Below are positions 6,257 through 16,053 of a stretch of DNA of 25,931 nucleotides, in pieces; position 1 is the stretch's first letter, and every line of letters starts with the position of its first letter. The notes under the pieces were generated by a model. The model worked only from the letters and a program-made list of their open reading frames with translations, was not told the DNA's origin and did no database searches. The position numbers were made by a program, and so were the translations under genes. Origin of the DNA: JBEIUL01 sp044356865. GTDB taxonomy: Bacteria > Planctomycetota > Phycisphaerae > Phycisphaerales > SM1A02. The stretch covers positions 1-25,931 of the forward strand of contig JBIKVN010000012.1 in the NCBI GenBank assembly GCA_044356865.1, read 5' to 3'.

Positions 6257-8769
6257 CCGCGGCCGCGCTGCCCATCGTCTCGATTCGCGACGCGATCGTC
6301 GCGGCGCTCGAACGGGGGAACCGGCTGGTGTTGACCGCGCCGACCGGCAGCGGCAAGACCACGCAGGTGCCGCAGTTTCTCGCGGCGATGCCGGCGATCC
6401 CGGGGCAGGTGGTCACGCTCGAGCCGCGGCGGCTGGCGGCGCGGATGGTCGCCCGGCGGGTGGCGCAGGAGATGGGTTCGGCGCCCGGCGGGCTGGTCGG
6501 CTGGCAGACGCGGTTCGAGAGCGCGGTGTCGCCCGGGACGCGGGTGCGGTTCGTGACCGAGGGGGTCTTCCTGCGGCAGGTCCAGGAGGATCCGGAGCTG
6601 CGCGGCGTCGGGGCGGTGATCCTCGACGAGTTCCACGAGCGCAGCCTCGACGGTGACCTGGCCCTCGGGCTGGTGCGACGCCTGCAGGAGACCTCGCGGC
6701 CCGATCTTCGCCTGGTCGTGATGAGCGCCACGCTCGACGCGGCCCGCGTCGCGGGGTTCCTCGGGTGCCCGGCGCTCGAGGCCAGCGGACGGCTCTTTCC
6801 GGTCGCGATCGAGCAGGTCGGGCGCGCGGCCGATCGCACCGCACCGGAAGCCGCGGCCGAGGCGACGGTGCGGCTGCTCGGCGAGCTGCCCGAGGGCGAC
6901 GTGCTGGTCTTCATGCCGGGGCGGCTCGAGATCGAGCGCACGGTCGGCGAGCTGGCGCGGCGGGTCGGGCCGTCGACCGTGGTGGTCCCGCTGCACGGCT
7001 CGCTGCCGCCGGCCGAGCAGGATCGGGCGGTCGAGCCGGCGCCGCGCGGGAAGCGCAAGGTCATCGTCGCGACGAACGTCGCCGAGACCTCGATCACCAT
7101 CGAGGGCGTACGGGCGGTGGTCGACGCGGGAACCGCCCGCGTGCATCGCCACGATCCGAAGCGGGGCCTGAACACGCTGCGCCTCGAGCCGATCGCGAAG
7201 GCGACCGCCGAGCAGCGGGCCGGCCGGGCGGGGCGGCTCGGGCCCGGCCGCTGCCTGCGGCTCTGGTCGGCCGCCGAGCACGCCCGGCGGCCGGCGTTCG
7301 CGGATCCCGAGATTGCCCGCGTCGATCTGGCCGACGCGCTGCTGCGGCTGAAGTCGCTCGGCGTGGCCGATGCCCTCGCGTTCCCGTGGTTCGAGCCGCC
7401 GCCGGCCGAGCTGGTCGCGAAGGCCGAGGCGGCGCTGCGCGGCCTCGGCGCCGCCGACGAGGCCGGCCGCATCACCGCGACCGGCCGGGCGATGGCCGAG
7501 ATGCCGTGCGAGCCGCGGACGGCGCGGCTCGTGGTCGAAGGCGTGCGGCTCGGGATCGCCCGCGATGCGGCGTTCCTGGCGGCGGCGGTCGGCGAGCGCG
7601 ACTTCGTCACGGCGGCCCCCGCCGCGGCCCTGCGCGAGGCGTGCGCCGACGGCGACCCGGTTTCGGACACGCTGGCCCGCCTGCGGATCCTCGAGGCGGT
7701 CGACGCGGGCCGCCGGCCGCCGCCGCGGGTCGCGCTGCATCCGTTGGGCGCCCGCGAGGCCGCGCAGGCCGCGGCGCAATACCTTCGCGCGGCCTCCCGC
7801 CTCGCCCGCCGCGAGCGGATCGCCGAACGGCCCGGCCCCGCCGGCCCGTCGCTCCTCCGCTGCCTCGCGGTCGCGTTTCCCGACTCGATCGCGTTCCGCC
7901 CGAACGCCCACAAGCCGTTCTGCCATCTCGCGGGCCGTCGCAAGGTGGTGCTCGACGCCGACAGCGTGGTGACTTCGGCGGGTTTCCTGCTGGCCCTCGA
8001 GGTGCGGGAATCGGGCAGCGGCGACGCGACGCTCGCGACCCTCTCGATGGTCACGCCGCTGCCGCGCGAACTGCTGGAAGAGCTGTTTCCCGGGCGATTT
8101 TCCCGTCGCGTCGAGGTCGGCTGGAACGACGCCACGCAGGCCATCGAGGAGGTCGACGCCGAGTTCTTCGACGCGATCGAGATCACCCGCACCCTGCGGC
8201 CCGCCCGCCCGGACGCCGCGACCGCGGTGGCCCTCGCCGGCAAGATCGAGGACGGCACCATCCGCCTCGAGCGCTGGGACGACGCCGTCGAGCAGTGGAT
8301 CGAGCGGGTCCGCTGCGTCGCCGCGTGGTTTCCCGAGCGGCGGCTCATCACCTACGACGCCGACGAGCTGCGGCTCATCCGTGCCGAGATCGCCACCGGC
8401 GCCGTCCGTGCCGCCGAGATCCGCGACCGCCCGTGCCTCGAGAAGGTGAAGGACGCCCTCTCGTGGGACGAGCAGGAGTTCGTGCGGAAGATGGCCCCCG
8501 AGGCGATCCCGCTGCGCCGCGGCTTTCGCATGAAGGTCGAGTACCGGGTCGGGGCCAGTCCGCGGGGCCGCGCGAAGATCCAGGACCTCTACGACGAGCC
8601 CGCCACGCCCGCGGTCGCCGCCGGCCGCGTGCCGGTCACGCTCGAGATCCTCGGCCCGAACCACCGCCCGCTGCAGGTCACGCAGGACCTGGCGAACTTC
8701 TGGAAAGCGCACTACCCCGAGATGCGGAACCAGCTCGCTCGCCGCTACCCGCGCCACGAGTGGCGGTGA
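6253..8769 (+). CDS. hrpB: ATP-dependent RNA helicase HrpB (DEAH-type)
   Basis: 838 residues from a GTG overlapping the previous stop (GTGA), close to the family length of about 810-850. Helicase motifs run in order: APTGSGKTT (29-37), DEFH (125-128) followed by ERS, MSAT (157-160), VIVATNVAETSITI, and RAGRAGRLGPGRCLRLW. The C-terminal HrpB-specific domain is complete, ending in LQVTQDLANFWKAHYPEM and RRYPRHEW. Motif II reads DEFH, as is usual for HrpB, rather than DEAH. The family is widespread in Gram-negative bacteria but its RNA target is not well defined. It is last in an operon with the pseudopilin and the membrane protein, and converges on the LOG gene with only six bases between the stops. 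Confidence 0.93.
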   Translation: MTAAALPIVSIRDAIVAALERGNRLVLTAPTGSGKTTQVPQFLAAMPAIPGQVVTLEPRRLAARMVARRVAQEMGSAPGGLVGWQTRFESAVSPGTRVRFVTEGVFLRQVQEDPELRGVGAVILDEFHERSLDGDLALGLVRRLQETSRPDLRLVVMSATLDAARVAGFLGCPALEASGRLFPVAIEQVGRAADRTAPEAAAEATVRLLGELPEGDVLVFMPGRLEIERTVGELARRVGPSTVVVPLHGSLPPAEQDRAVEPAPRGKRKVIVATNVAETSITIEGVRAVVDAGTARVHRHDPKRGLNTLRLEPIAKATAEQRAGRAGRLGPGRCLRLWSAAEHARRPAFADPEIARVDLADALLRLKSLGVADALAFPWFEPPPAELVAKAEAALRGLGAADEAGRITATGRAMAEMPCEPRTARLVVEGVRLGIARDAAFLAAAVGERDFVTAAPAAALREACADGDPVSDTLARLRILEAVDAGRRPPPRVALHPLGAREAAQAAAQYLRAASRLARRERIAERPGPAGPSLLRCLAVAFPDSIAFRPNAHKPFCHLAGRRKVVLDADSVVTSAGFLLALEVRESGSGDATLATLSMVTPLPRELLEELFPGRFSRRVEVGWNDATQAIEEVDAEFFDAIEITRTLRPARPDAATAVALAGKIEDGTIRLERWDDAVEQWIERVRCVAAWFPERRLITYDADELRLIRAEIATGAVRAAEIRDRPCLEKVKDALSWDEQEFVRKMAPEAIPLRRGFRMKVEYRVGASPRGRAKIQDLYDEPATPAVAAGRVPVTLEILGPNHRPLQVTQDLANFWKAHYPEMRNQLARRYPRHEWR

Positions 8770-8775
8770 TCGCGT

Positions 8776-9558
8776 TCACGGCCTGTCCGGCGCGTCGTCG
8801 CCGGCCAGGCCGGTCCGCCGCGGCGTGACGCCGCCGCGGGTGCCCTCGCCGGTCTCGCGGGTCTCGGCGTCCTGCCGGAAGCGGGGCAACTGCTCGCCGA
8901 TCGCCCGCTTTCCGGTGAACACGTCGTGCACGATGTTCACCGCCTCCTCCTCGTCGTCGGTCAGGTGGAAGAGGTCGAAGTCCGACTCCGAGATCGTCGC
9001 GTACCGGGTCGCGAGCGTGTCGCGCATCCAGTCGAGCAGGCCCTTCCAGAAGTCGGTGCCCACCAGGACCACGGGAAACGGCTCGATCTTGAGGGTCTGG
9101 ATCAGCGTGAGGGCCTCGAAGAACTCGTCCATCGTCCCGAAGCCGCCGGGGAAGATGATGAAGCCCCGGGCGTACTTCACGAACATGACCTTCCGCACGA
9201 AGAAGTAGCGGAAGTCGAGCTCGACGTTCTGCCACGGGTTGGGCCGCTGCTCCATCGGCAGCGAGATGTTCAGCCCGACCGAGACGCCTTTCGCCTCGAA
9301 GGCCCCCTTGTTCGCCGCCTCCATAATGCCGGGCCCGCCGCCGGTGATGACCGCGAAGCCCCGCTCGACCAGCAACCGGCCGCACCGCTCGGCCTTCGCG
9401 TAGTAGGGGTCGTCGGGCTTGGTGCGGGCGCTGCCGAAGACGCTCGCGCCCGGGCCGAGGCGGCTGAGGGCGTCGATCCCGTCGACGAGTTCGCTCAGGA
9501 TGCGGAGGGTGCGCCATGCTTCGGAGGCGACGGCCTGTTTGCGTTCGAGGCGATGCAT
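8776..9558 (-). CDS. LOG-family (TIGR00730-type) Rossmann-fold protein
   Basis: 260 residues. The family includes cytokinin-activating phosphoribohydrolases and bacterial nucleotide 5'-monophosphate nucleosidases. Signatures seen: SVFGSAR (39-45), TGGGPGIMEAANKGA (72-86), R122-K123, and PGGFGTMDE (137-145). The last is the family's PGGxGTxxE nucleotide-binding and catalytic motif. A polar tail of about 35 residues follows the fold. I chose the ATG at 9558. The frame stays open upstream to 9912, but that stretch would overlap the folC promoter and coding region. No good promoter or ribosome site is visible immediately before this start, so its exact position is uncertain. The likely activity is releasing a base from a nucleotide monophosphate; the substrate is unknown. 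Confidence 0.88.
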   Translation of the reverse strand: MHRLERKQAVASEAWRTLRILSELVDGIDALSRLGPGASVFGSARTKPDDPYYAKAERCGRLLVERGFAVITGGGPGIMEAANKGAFEAKGVSVGLNISLPMEQRPNPWQNVELDFRYFFVRKVMFVKYARGFIIFPGGFGTMDEFFEALTLIQTLKIEPFPVVLVGTDFWKGLLDWMRDTLATRYATISESDFDLFHLTDDEEEAVNIVHDVFTGKRAIGEQLPRFRQDAETRETGEGTRGGVTPRRTGLAGDDAPDRP

Positions 9559-9690
9559 GAACCGGCTGTCTTCGGCGATTCGTCCCCTCCGGGTCGATGC
9601 GGAAACCCGCCCGCCGGCTTCGGGTCGATTCAAGCCGAACCCTCCGGATTGGCGCAAGTGCCTGAGTTCACGAGAGTTGATCGAAGTGGA

Positions 9691-9719
9691 TTGAAACCCC
9701 TTGACGACCCCGATAGACT
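9691..9719 (+). promoter_or_regulatory. Sigma70-type promoter of folC (TTGAAA-N17-TAGACT)
   Basis: TTGAAA at 9691-9696 and TAGACT at 9714-9719 are separated by exactly 17 bases, the best full sigma70 match in the window. The predicted start site is near 9726, five bases before the folC ATG at 9731. The bases between, CGTCCCTCCCC, hold no Shine-Dalgarno. Confidence 0.7.
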
Positions 9720-9730
9720 CGTCCCTCCCC

Positions 9731-11278
9731 ATGTCGAAAAAGCCCGACGCGAACTCCTCCTCCGCCGGTTCCGCCCCCCACGCGAAGCCCGCCGCCAAGC
9801 CGGCCAAGGTCGCGAAGCCGATGGCGGAACCGAAACCCGAGCCCAAGCCCACGGCCGGCAAGAGCCCGACCAGGTCCGCCGCCAAGCCCGAGGCGGCCGG
9901 CGAGATCGGCAACTACTCGGCCGCCGTCCGCTGGCTGCTCGAGCGGACCGACTTCGAGCGGATGCGGGTCGTGAAGTACTCCGAGGAGACCTTCAAGCTC
10001 GACCGGATGCGGAAACTGCTGTCGCTGCTCGGCAACCCGCACGAGCAGTTCCGCTCGGTGCACGTGGCCGGGACCAACGGCAAGGGCAGCACCACCGCGA
10101 TGATCGCCTCGATGTTGCAGGGGTGCGGCTACGCGGTCGGCCTGTACACGAGCCCGCACCTCGTCGACCTGCGCGAGCGGATCCAGGTGAACGGCGTGCC
10201 GATCGAACGCAACGACTTCACCGACCTCATGAAGGAGGTCGCGAAGGCGGCGGCGAAGCTCGACTCCGAGCCGACGTTCTTCGAGATCATCACCGCCCTC
10301 GGCTTCAAGCACTTCGCCGAGCAGGCCATCGACCTCGCGGTCGTCGAGGTCGGCCTCGGCGGCCGTCTCGACTCGACGAACGTGATCCGCCCCGAGGTCT
10401 CGATCATCACCTCGATCGACTTCGACCACGTGAAGCTGCTCGGCAACACCCTGCCCGAGATCGCCCGCGAGAAGGCCGGCATCTTCAAGAAGGACGTGCC
10501 GGCCCTGATCTTCGAGAGCGATTCCTCGGTCGAGAAGGCGATCCGCGAGGTGGCCGACCAGGTGGGAGCGCCGCTGCGGATCGTGAACAAGGACATCGAG
10601 TTCTCGAGCCGCTTCTGCTCGACCGACGACCTCGGCCCGCACACCCGCGTCTGCCTCTATTCGAAGACCTCGCGGCTCGAGCACCTGCCGGTGCCGCTGC
10701 CCGGCGAGCACCAGGCGAGCAACTGCGGCCTCGCCCTCGCGGCGATCGACGTGCTGCGCACCGCGGGCTTCGACTGCCCCGAGGAGAAGGTCACCGCGGG
10801 CCTGGCCCGGACCACGATTCCCGGCCGCATGCAGATGGTCTGGGACCGCCCGCGGGTGGTGGTCGACGGCGCCCACAACCCCGGCGCGATGACGGCGCTC
10901 ATGCGCTGCATCGGGGCCCACGTGCCCTACGACTCGATGATCTGCGTCTTCGGCTGCTGCGCCGACAAGGACGTGCCGACCCTGCTCGACAAGGTGAATC
11001 TCGGCGCCGACAAGGTCATCTTCACCCGGGCCCAGTCGAACGCCCGCTCGGTCGATCCCGAGGAGCTGCAGCGGCTCTTCATGGAGCGCAGCGGCAAGAT
11101 GAGCCAGATCGGCCGCACCCTGCCCGAGGCCCTCGAGCTGGCGTCGCGCACGGTGGGCCGCGAGGACATGATCCTCGTGACCGGGTCGTTCTACCTCGTC
11201 GGCGAGACCATCAAGCACCTTTCGGCCCTCGACCGCACGAAGGGCGGGCGGATCACCGCCGCCCTGCCGACGGCCTGA
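9731..11278 (+). CDS. folC: Folylpolyglutamate synthase / dihydrofolate synthase
   Basis: 515 residues. The enzyme ligates glutamate to dihydropteroate and/or tetrahydrofolate using ATP. The core matches FolC: SVHVAGTNGKGST with the P-loop GTNGKGST at 114-121, YTSPHLVDLRERIQVNG, FFEIITALGFKHF, VEVGLGGRLDSTNV, GEHQASNCGLALAA, and VVVDGAHNPGAM. The core starts at about residue 60. Before it lies an Ala/Lys/Pro-rich low-complexity extension (residues 1-58, with repeated AKP and EPKP units) that is not usual for FolC. The ATG at 9731 is supported by the well-formed promoter 11 bases upstream, so the extension is probably really translated. The stop is 41 bases before leuS. Confidence 0.92.
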   Translation: MSKKPDANSSSAGSAPHAKPAAKPAKVAKPMAEPKPEPKPTAGKSPTRSAAKPEAAGEIGNYSAAVRWLLERTDFERMRVVKYSEETFKLDRMRKLLSLLGNPHEQFRSVHVAGTNGKGSTTAMIASMLQGCGYAVGLYTSPHLVDLRERIQVNGVPIERNDFTDLMKEVAKAAAKLDSEPTFFEIITALGFKHFAEQAIDLAVVEVGLGGRLDSTNVIRPEVSIITSIDFDHVKLLGNTLPEIAREKAGIFKKDVPALIFESDSSVEKAIREVADQVGAPLRIVNKDIEFSSRFCSTDDLGPHTRVCLYSKTSRLEHLPVPLPGEHQASNCGLALAAIDVLRTAGFDCPEEKVTAGLARTTIPGRMQMVWDRPRVVVDGAHNPGAMTALMRCIGAHVPYDSMICVFGCCADKDVPTLLDKVNLGADKVIFTRAQSNARSVDPEELQRLFMERSGKMSQIGRTLPEALELASRTVGREDMILVTGSFYLVGETIKHLSALDRTKGGRITAALPTA

Positions 11279-11304
11279 GCGGCCGGGCCGTGGGCCCGAG
11301 CCGG

Positions 11305-11310
11305 TACCAT
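11305..11310 (+). promoter_or_regulatory. -10-like TACCAT for leuS
   Basis: TACCAT ends 9 bases before the leuS ATG in the 41-base folC-leuS gap. No -35 hexamer and no Shine-Dalgarno are seen. The predicted leader is about 3 bases. Confidence 0.5.
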
Positions 11311-11319
11311 CGCGGCCCC

Positions 11320-14148
<2,829 letters not shown>

Positions 14149-14163
14149 GCCCTTCGAATCCGC

Positions 14164-14643
14164 TCAGGGGCGCAGGTTCTTCATCTGCCCGGCGAACCAC
14201 TCTTCCCATCCCGAGCACGACACGGAAGGCGGCTCGCCGCGGGGGCCGTCCAGCTCACTCCAGGTGCCGATACCGACGGGCCGACCCGTGTCGTCGAACA
14301 CGAAACAGTCATGGCCGCCCCAGCCGGTGTTGAAGAAGAGCAGGCAGCGTTCGAGTTCGTCGGGATGCCTCGACCGCTGATCGAGGTTCATCCAAACGAG
14401 GTCGTCGTCGTCGACTCTGCCGACGTCGGCCGGATGATCCGCGGTTCGAGGTCGCAGCACATCCCAGAACGGCGGATGCCGGTCGGGGAACCGCTGCAGG
14501 AACCCGACGAGCTCGTCGGGAACGGGAAGCCCGATCGCGGTCGCGATGCGTTCGATCTCGTGGGCGGTCGGGGGTCGGCCGCCCGCGATCCGGACGGTCG
14601 CGAGGGTCGCGAACTCGCGATAGAGCTCCTCGAGGCGTTCCAT
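14164..14643 (-). CDS. SMI1/KNR4 (SUKH)-like protein
   Basis: 159 residues. The pattern fits the SUKH superfamily: an N-terminal helix followed by PPTAHEIERIATAIGLPVPDELVGFLQRF, which is the classic opening 'ie..e..lg..lP.el..fl...', then a Trp- and Gly-rich centre (ERCLLFFNTGWGGHDCFVFD) and a closing WSELDGP...WEEWF helix. SUKH proteins often act as immunity proteins against contact-dependent or polymorphic toxins, but many are housekeeping binding modules. No toxin gene is next to it. It follows the GNAT gene by 10 bases and probably shares its transcript. It converges on leuS with 15 bases between stops. Confidence 0.7.
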   Translation of the reverse strand: MERLEELYREFATLATVRIAGGRPPTAHEIERIATAIGLPVPDELVGFLQRFPDRHPPFWDVLRPRTADHPADVGRVDDDDLVWMNLDQRSRHPDELERCLLFFNTGWGGHDCFVFDDTGRPVGIGTWSELDGPRGEPPSVSCSGWEEWFAGQMKNLRP

Positions 14644-14653
14644 GGGAACCCGC

Positions 14654-15301
14654 TCAGCCCTTCGCCGCCTCGGGATTCACCCACTCGATGAGCGCCGCCG
14701 CGCCGCCGCTTTCGGCGTCGCCCGGCAGGTAGCGGTGGGCGATGCCGAAGAACGACCAGCCTTCCTTCAGGTGGATGGAAAGCACCGGATCGAAGATGCG
14801 GCCGGCCATCACCTCGGCGGCGTATGCCTCGGGCGTGAGTTCCTTCACGTGCCGGTGGTAGCCGGCGATCCGCGAGCCGGCGCGGATCCGCTTCAGCCCG
14901 AGCAGCCGCACGAGGTCGCGGGTCGCCTCGATCAGGGCCCGGCTCAACCCGTGGTGCTGGTGCTCGGGATGCACCATCATCTCGGCGCCGTACAGCGTCC
15001 GGCCCTTGACCGGGTCATGGTTCAGGAACGTGCCGCCGCCGGTGAAGCGGGTCCAGGTCGACTCGTCGCCGTACTCGCTCCACCGCACGACGAGCGTGGC
15101 CTGCACGCCGACCGCACGGCCGGTCTCGACGTGTTCGGCGATGAACTGCCCGGCCGGAAAGACCTTGCGGTGGTCGACGAGCTGCTCGGGCGTGTACGGC
15201 GGCTCGTCGGGGTAGACGAGGCGGCAGATCTCGATGAGGTCGCCGACGTCACGGTCCTGCATCGGGCGGATCCGGTAGCCGGCGGGAAGCGGGGTGTCCA
15301 T
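14654..15301 (-). CDS. GNAT-family N-acetyltransferase
   Basis: 215 residues. The fold is recognisable from YRIRPMQDRDVGDLIEICR at the start, a central TLYGAEMMVHPEHQHHG (beta-4 and the acetyl-CoA pyrophosphate loop), and LSRALIEATRDLVRLLGLKRI as the following helix. The CoA loop reads QHHGLS where Q/RxxGxG/A is usual. The segment AGSRIAGYHRHVKELTPEAY and the later DPVLSIHLKEGW resemble the acetyltransferase half of bifunctional GNAT/carbon-nitrogen hydrolase proteins, from memory of that group; here no hydrolase domain follows. The substrate is unknown. It heads a two-gene unit with the SUKH-like gene and is divergent from the gene at 15358, with 56 bases between start codons. Confidence 0.85.
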   Translation of the reverse strand: MDTPLPAGYRIRPMQDRDVGDLIEICRLVYPDEPPYTPEQLVDHRKVFPAGQFIAEHVETGRAVGVQATLVVRWSEYGDESTWTRFTGGGTFLNHDPVKGRTLYGAEMMVHPEHQHHGLSRALIEATRDLVRLLGLKRIRAGSRIAGYHRHVKELTPEAYAAEVMAGRIFDPVLSIHLKEGWSFFGIAHRYLPGDAESGGAAALIEWVNPEAAKG

Positions 15302-15307
15302 CGGGGC

Positions 15308-15313
15308 ACGGTA
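15308..15313 (-). promoter_or_regulatory. -10-like TACCGT for GNAT gene
   Basis: TACCGT on the minus strand ends 6 bases before the ATG at 15301. With standard sigma70 geometry, transcription would begin exactly at the A of the start codon. No -35 is visible. Confidence 0.45.
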
Positions 15314-15342
15314 CCCGCGGGACTCCGGCCCGGCGGGGGCCG

Positions 15343-15348
15343 TACACT
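15343..15348 (+). promoter_or_regulatory. -10-like TACACT for gene at 15358
   Basis: TACACT ends 9 bases before the ATG at 15358. There is no Shine-Dalgarno; the spacer CCCGGCCCT is pyrimidine-rich. It is back to back with the GNAT box. Confidence 0.5.
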
Positions 15349-15357
15349 CCCGGCCCT

Positions 15358-16053
15358 ATGGCGCAGATCTACCAGGACGACGGCGACCGCCTCATGCAGG
15401 TCAGCCGGGGCATGAAGGGCATCACGGTGGTCCCGCACGGCGACGTCCGCGTCGCGACCCGCGAGCCGCGGATCCGGATCCAGTGGGGGCAGCACATGCT
15501 CGACGACATCCTGCGGGGCCGCTACCGCACGCTGGTCTGCGGCGTGAACGACCGGGACAACTCGCACGGCATCCTCGGCGAGGTGCTGCGGCTGGTGCCG
15601 ACCTCGCAGTGGACGCTCGCGTCGGCGACCTCGTACGCGAAGACCTTCCGCAGCGCCGTCGCCCTGCACGGGAAGGACGACCGCGAGCCGTACGTGCTGA
15701 AGTTCGACCTCGACCGGCTGCTGGTGCTGGCCCTGCTGCGGCCGGCCGATCGCGACCACTTCACGCTCGACGACCTCGAGCGCGGCTTCCGCACCGTGGC
15801 GAGGATGATCGAGAACCGCCACGACCGCTGGCCGACCGCGAGCGTCTCGTTCCTCGGGGCGAAGTCGAATCGTCTCGTCGGGAAGTACGGCGAGGAGCCG
15901 AGCTTCGAGGAGGTCCTGCAGCGGATGTACGCGGCCGGCTACGACGGCGACGTTTTCCCGGCGGTGACCATGTGGGACAGCGTCTCGGTCGGCGTGTTCG
16001 GCACGTTTCCCTTCCCCGATGCCCTCGCGCGGATGCGTGAGGGCTCTTCGTGA
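15358..16053 (+). CDS. Conserved-looking protein of unknown function
   Basis: 231 residues with no signal peptide and no membrane segment; probably cytoplasmic. I recognise no family. The sequence looks like a compact alpha/beta domain: strands around GITVVPHGDVRVAT and RTLVCGVNDRDNSHGILGEV, a Trp-containing stretch (VPTSQWTLASATSYAKTF), and an acidic region (FTLDDLERGFRTVARMIEN). The central CGVNDRDNSHG, rich in Asp, Asn and His, looks like a possible active or metal-binding site, but that is a guess. A C-terminal DVFPAVTMWDSVSVGVFGTFPF completes it. It is first in an operon with the TPR gene (GTGA overlap). Confidence 0.8.
   Translation: MAQIYQDDGDRLMQVSRGMKGITVVPHGDVRVATREPRIRIQWGQHMLDDILRGRYRTLVCGVNDRDNSHGILGEVLRLVPTSQWTLASATSYAKTFRSAVALHGKDDREPYVLKFDLDRLLVLALLRPADRDHFTLDDLERGFRTVARMIENRHDRWPTASVSFLGAKSNRLVGKYGEEPSFEEVLQRMYAAGYDGDVFPAVTMWDSVSVGVFGTFPFPDALARMREGSS

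Noticed and set aside
5728..8757. 1009-residue open frame opposite hrpB
   Set aside because: HrpB on the plus strand has all helicase motifs in order. The antisense frame is rich in Arg, Gly, Pro and His with no domain, and is a product of GC-biased third codon positions.
8926..11319. Long in-frame extension upstream of leuS through folC
   Set aside because: It is only an open frame without stops. The TACCAT box and the normal LeuRS N-terminus fix the start at 11320.
14164..15301. SUKH plus GNAT as a classical toxin-antitoxin system
   Set aside because: GNAT toxins pair with ribbon-helix-helix type antitoxins, and the GNAT sequence resembles a metabolic group instead. It is kept only as a low-certainty pairing of interest.
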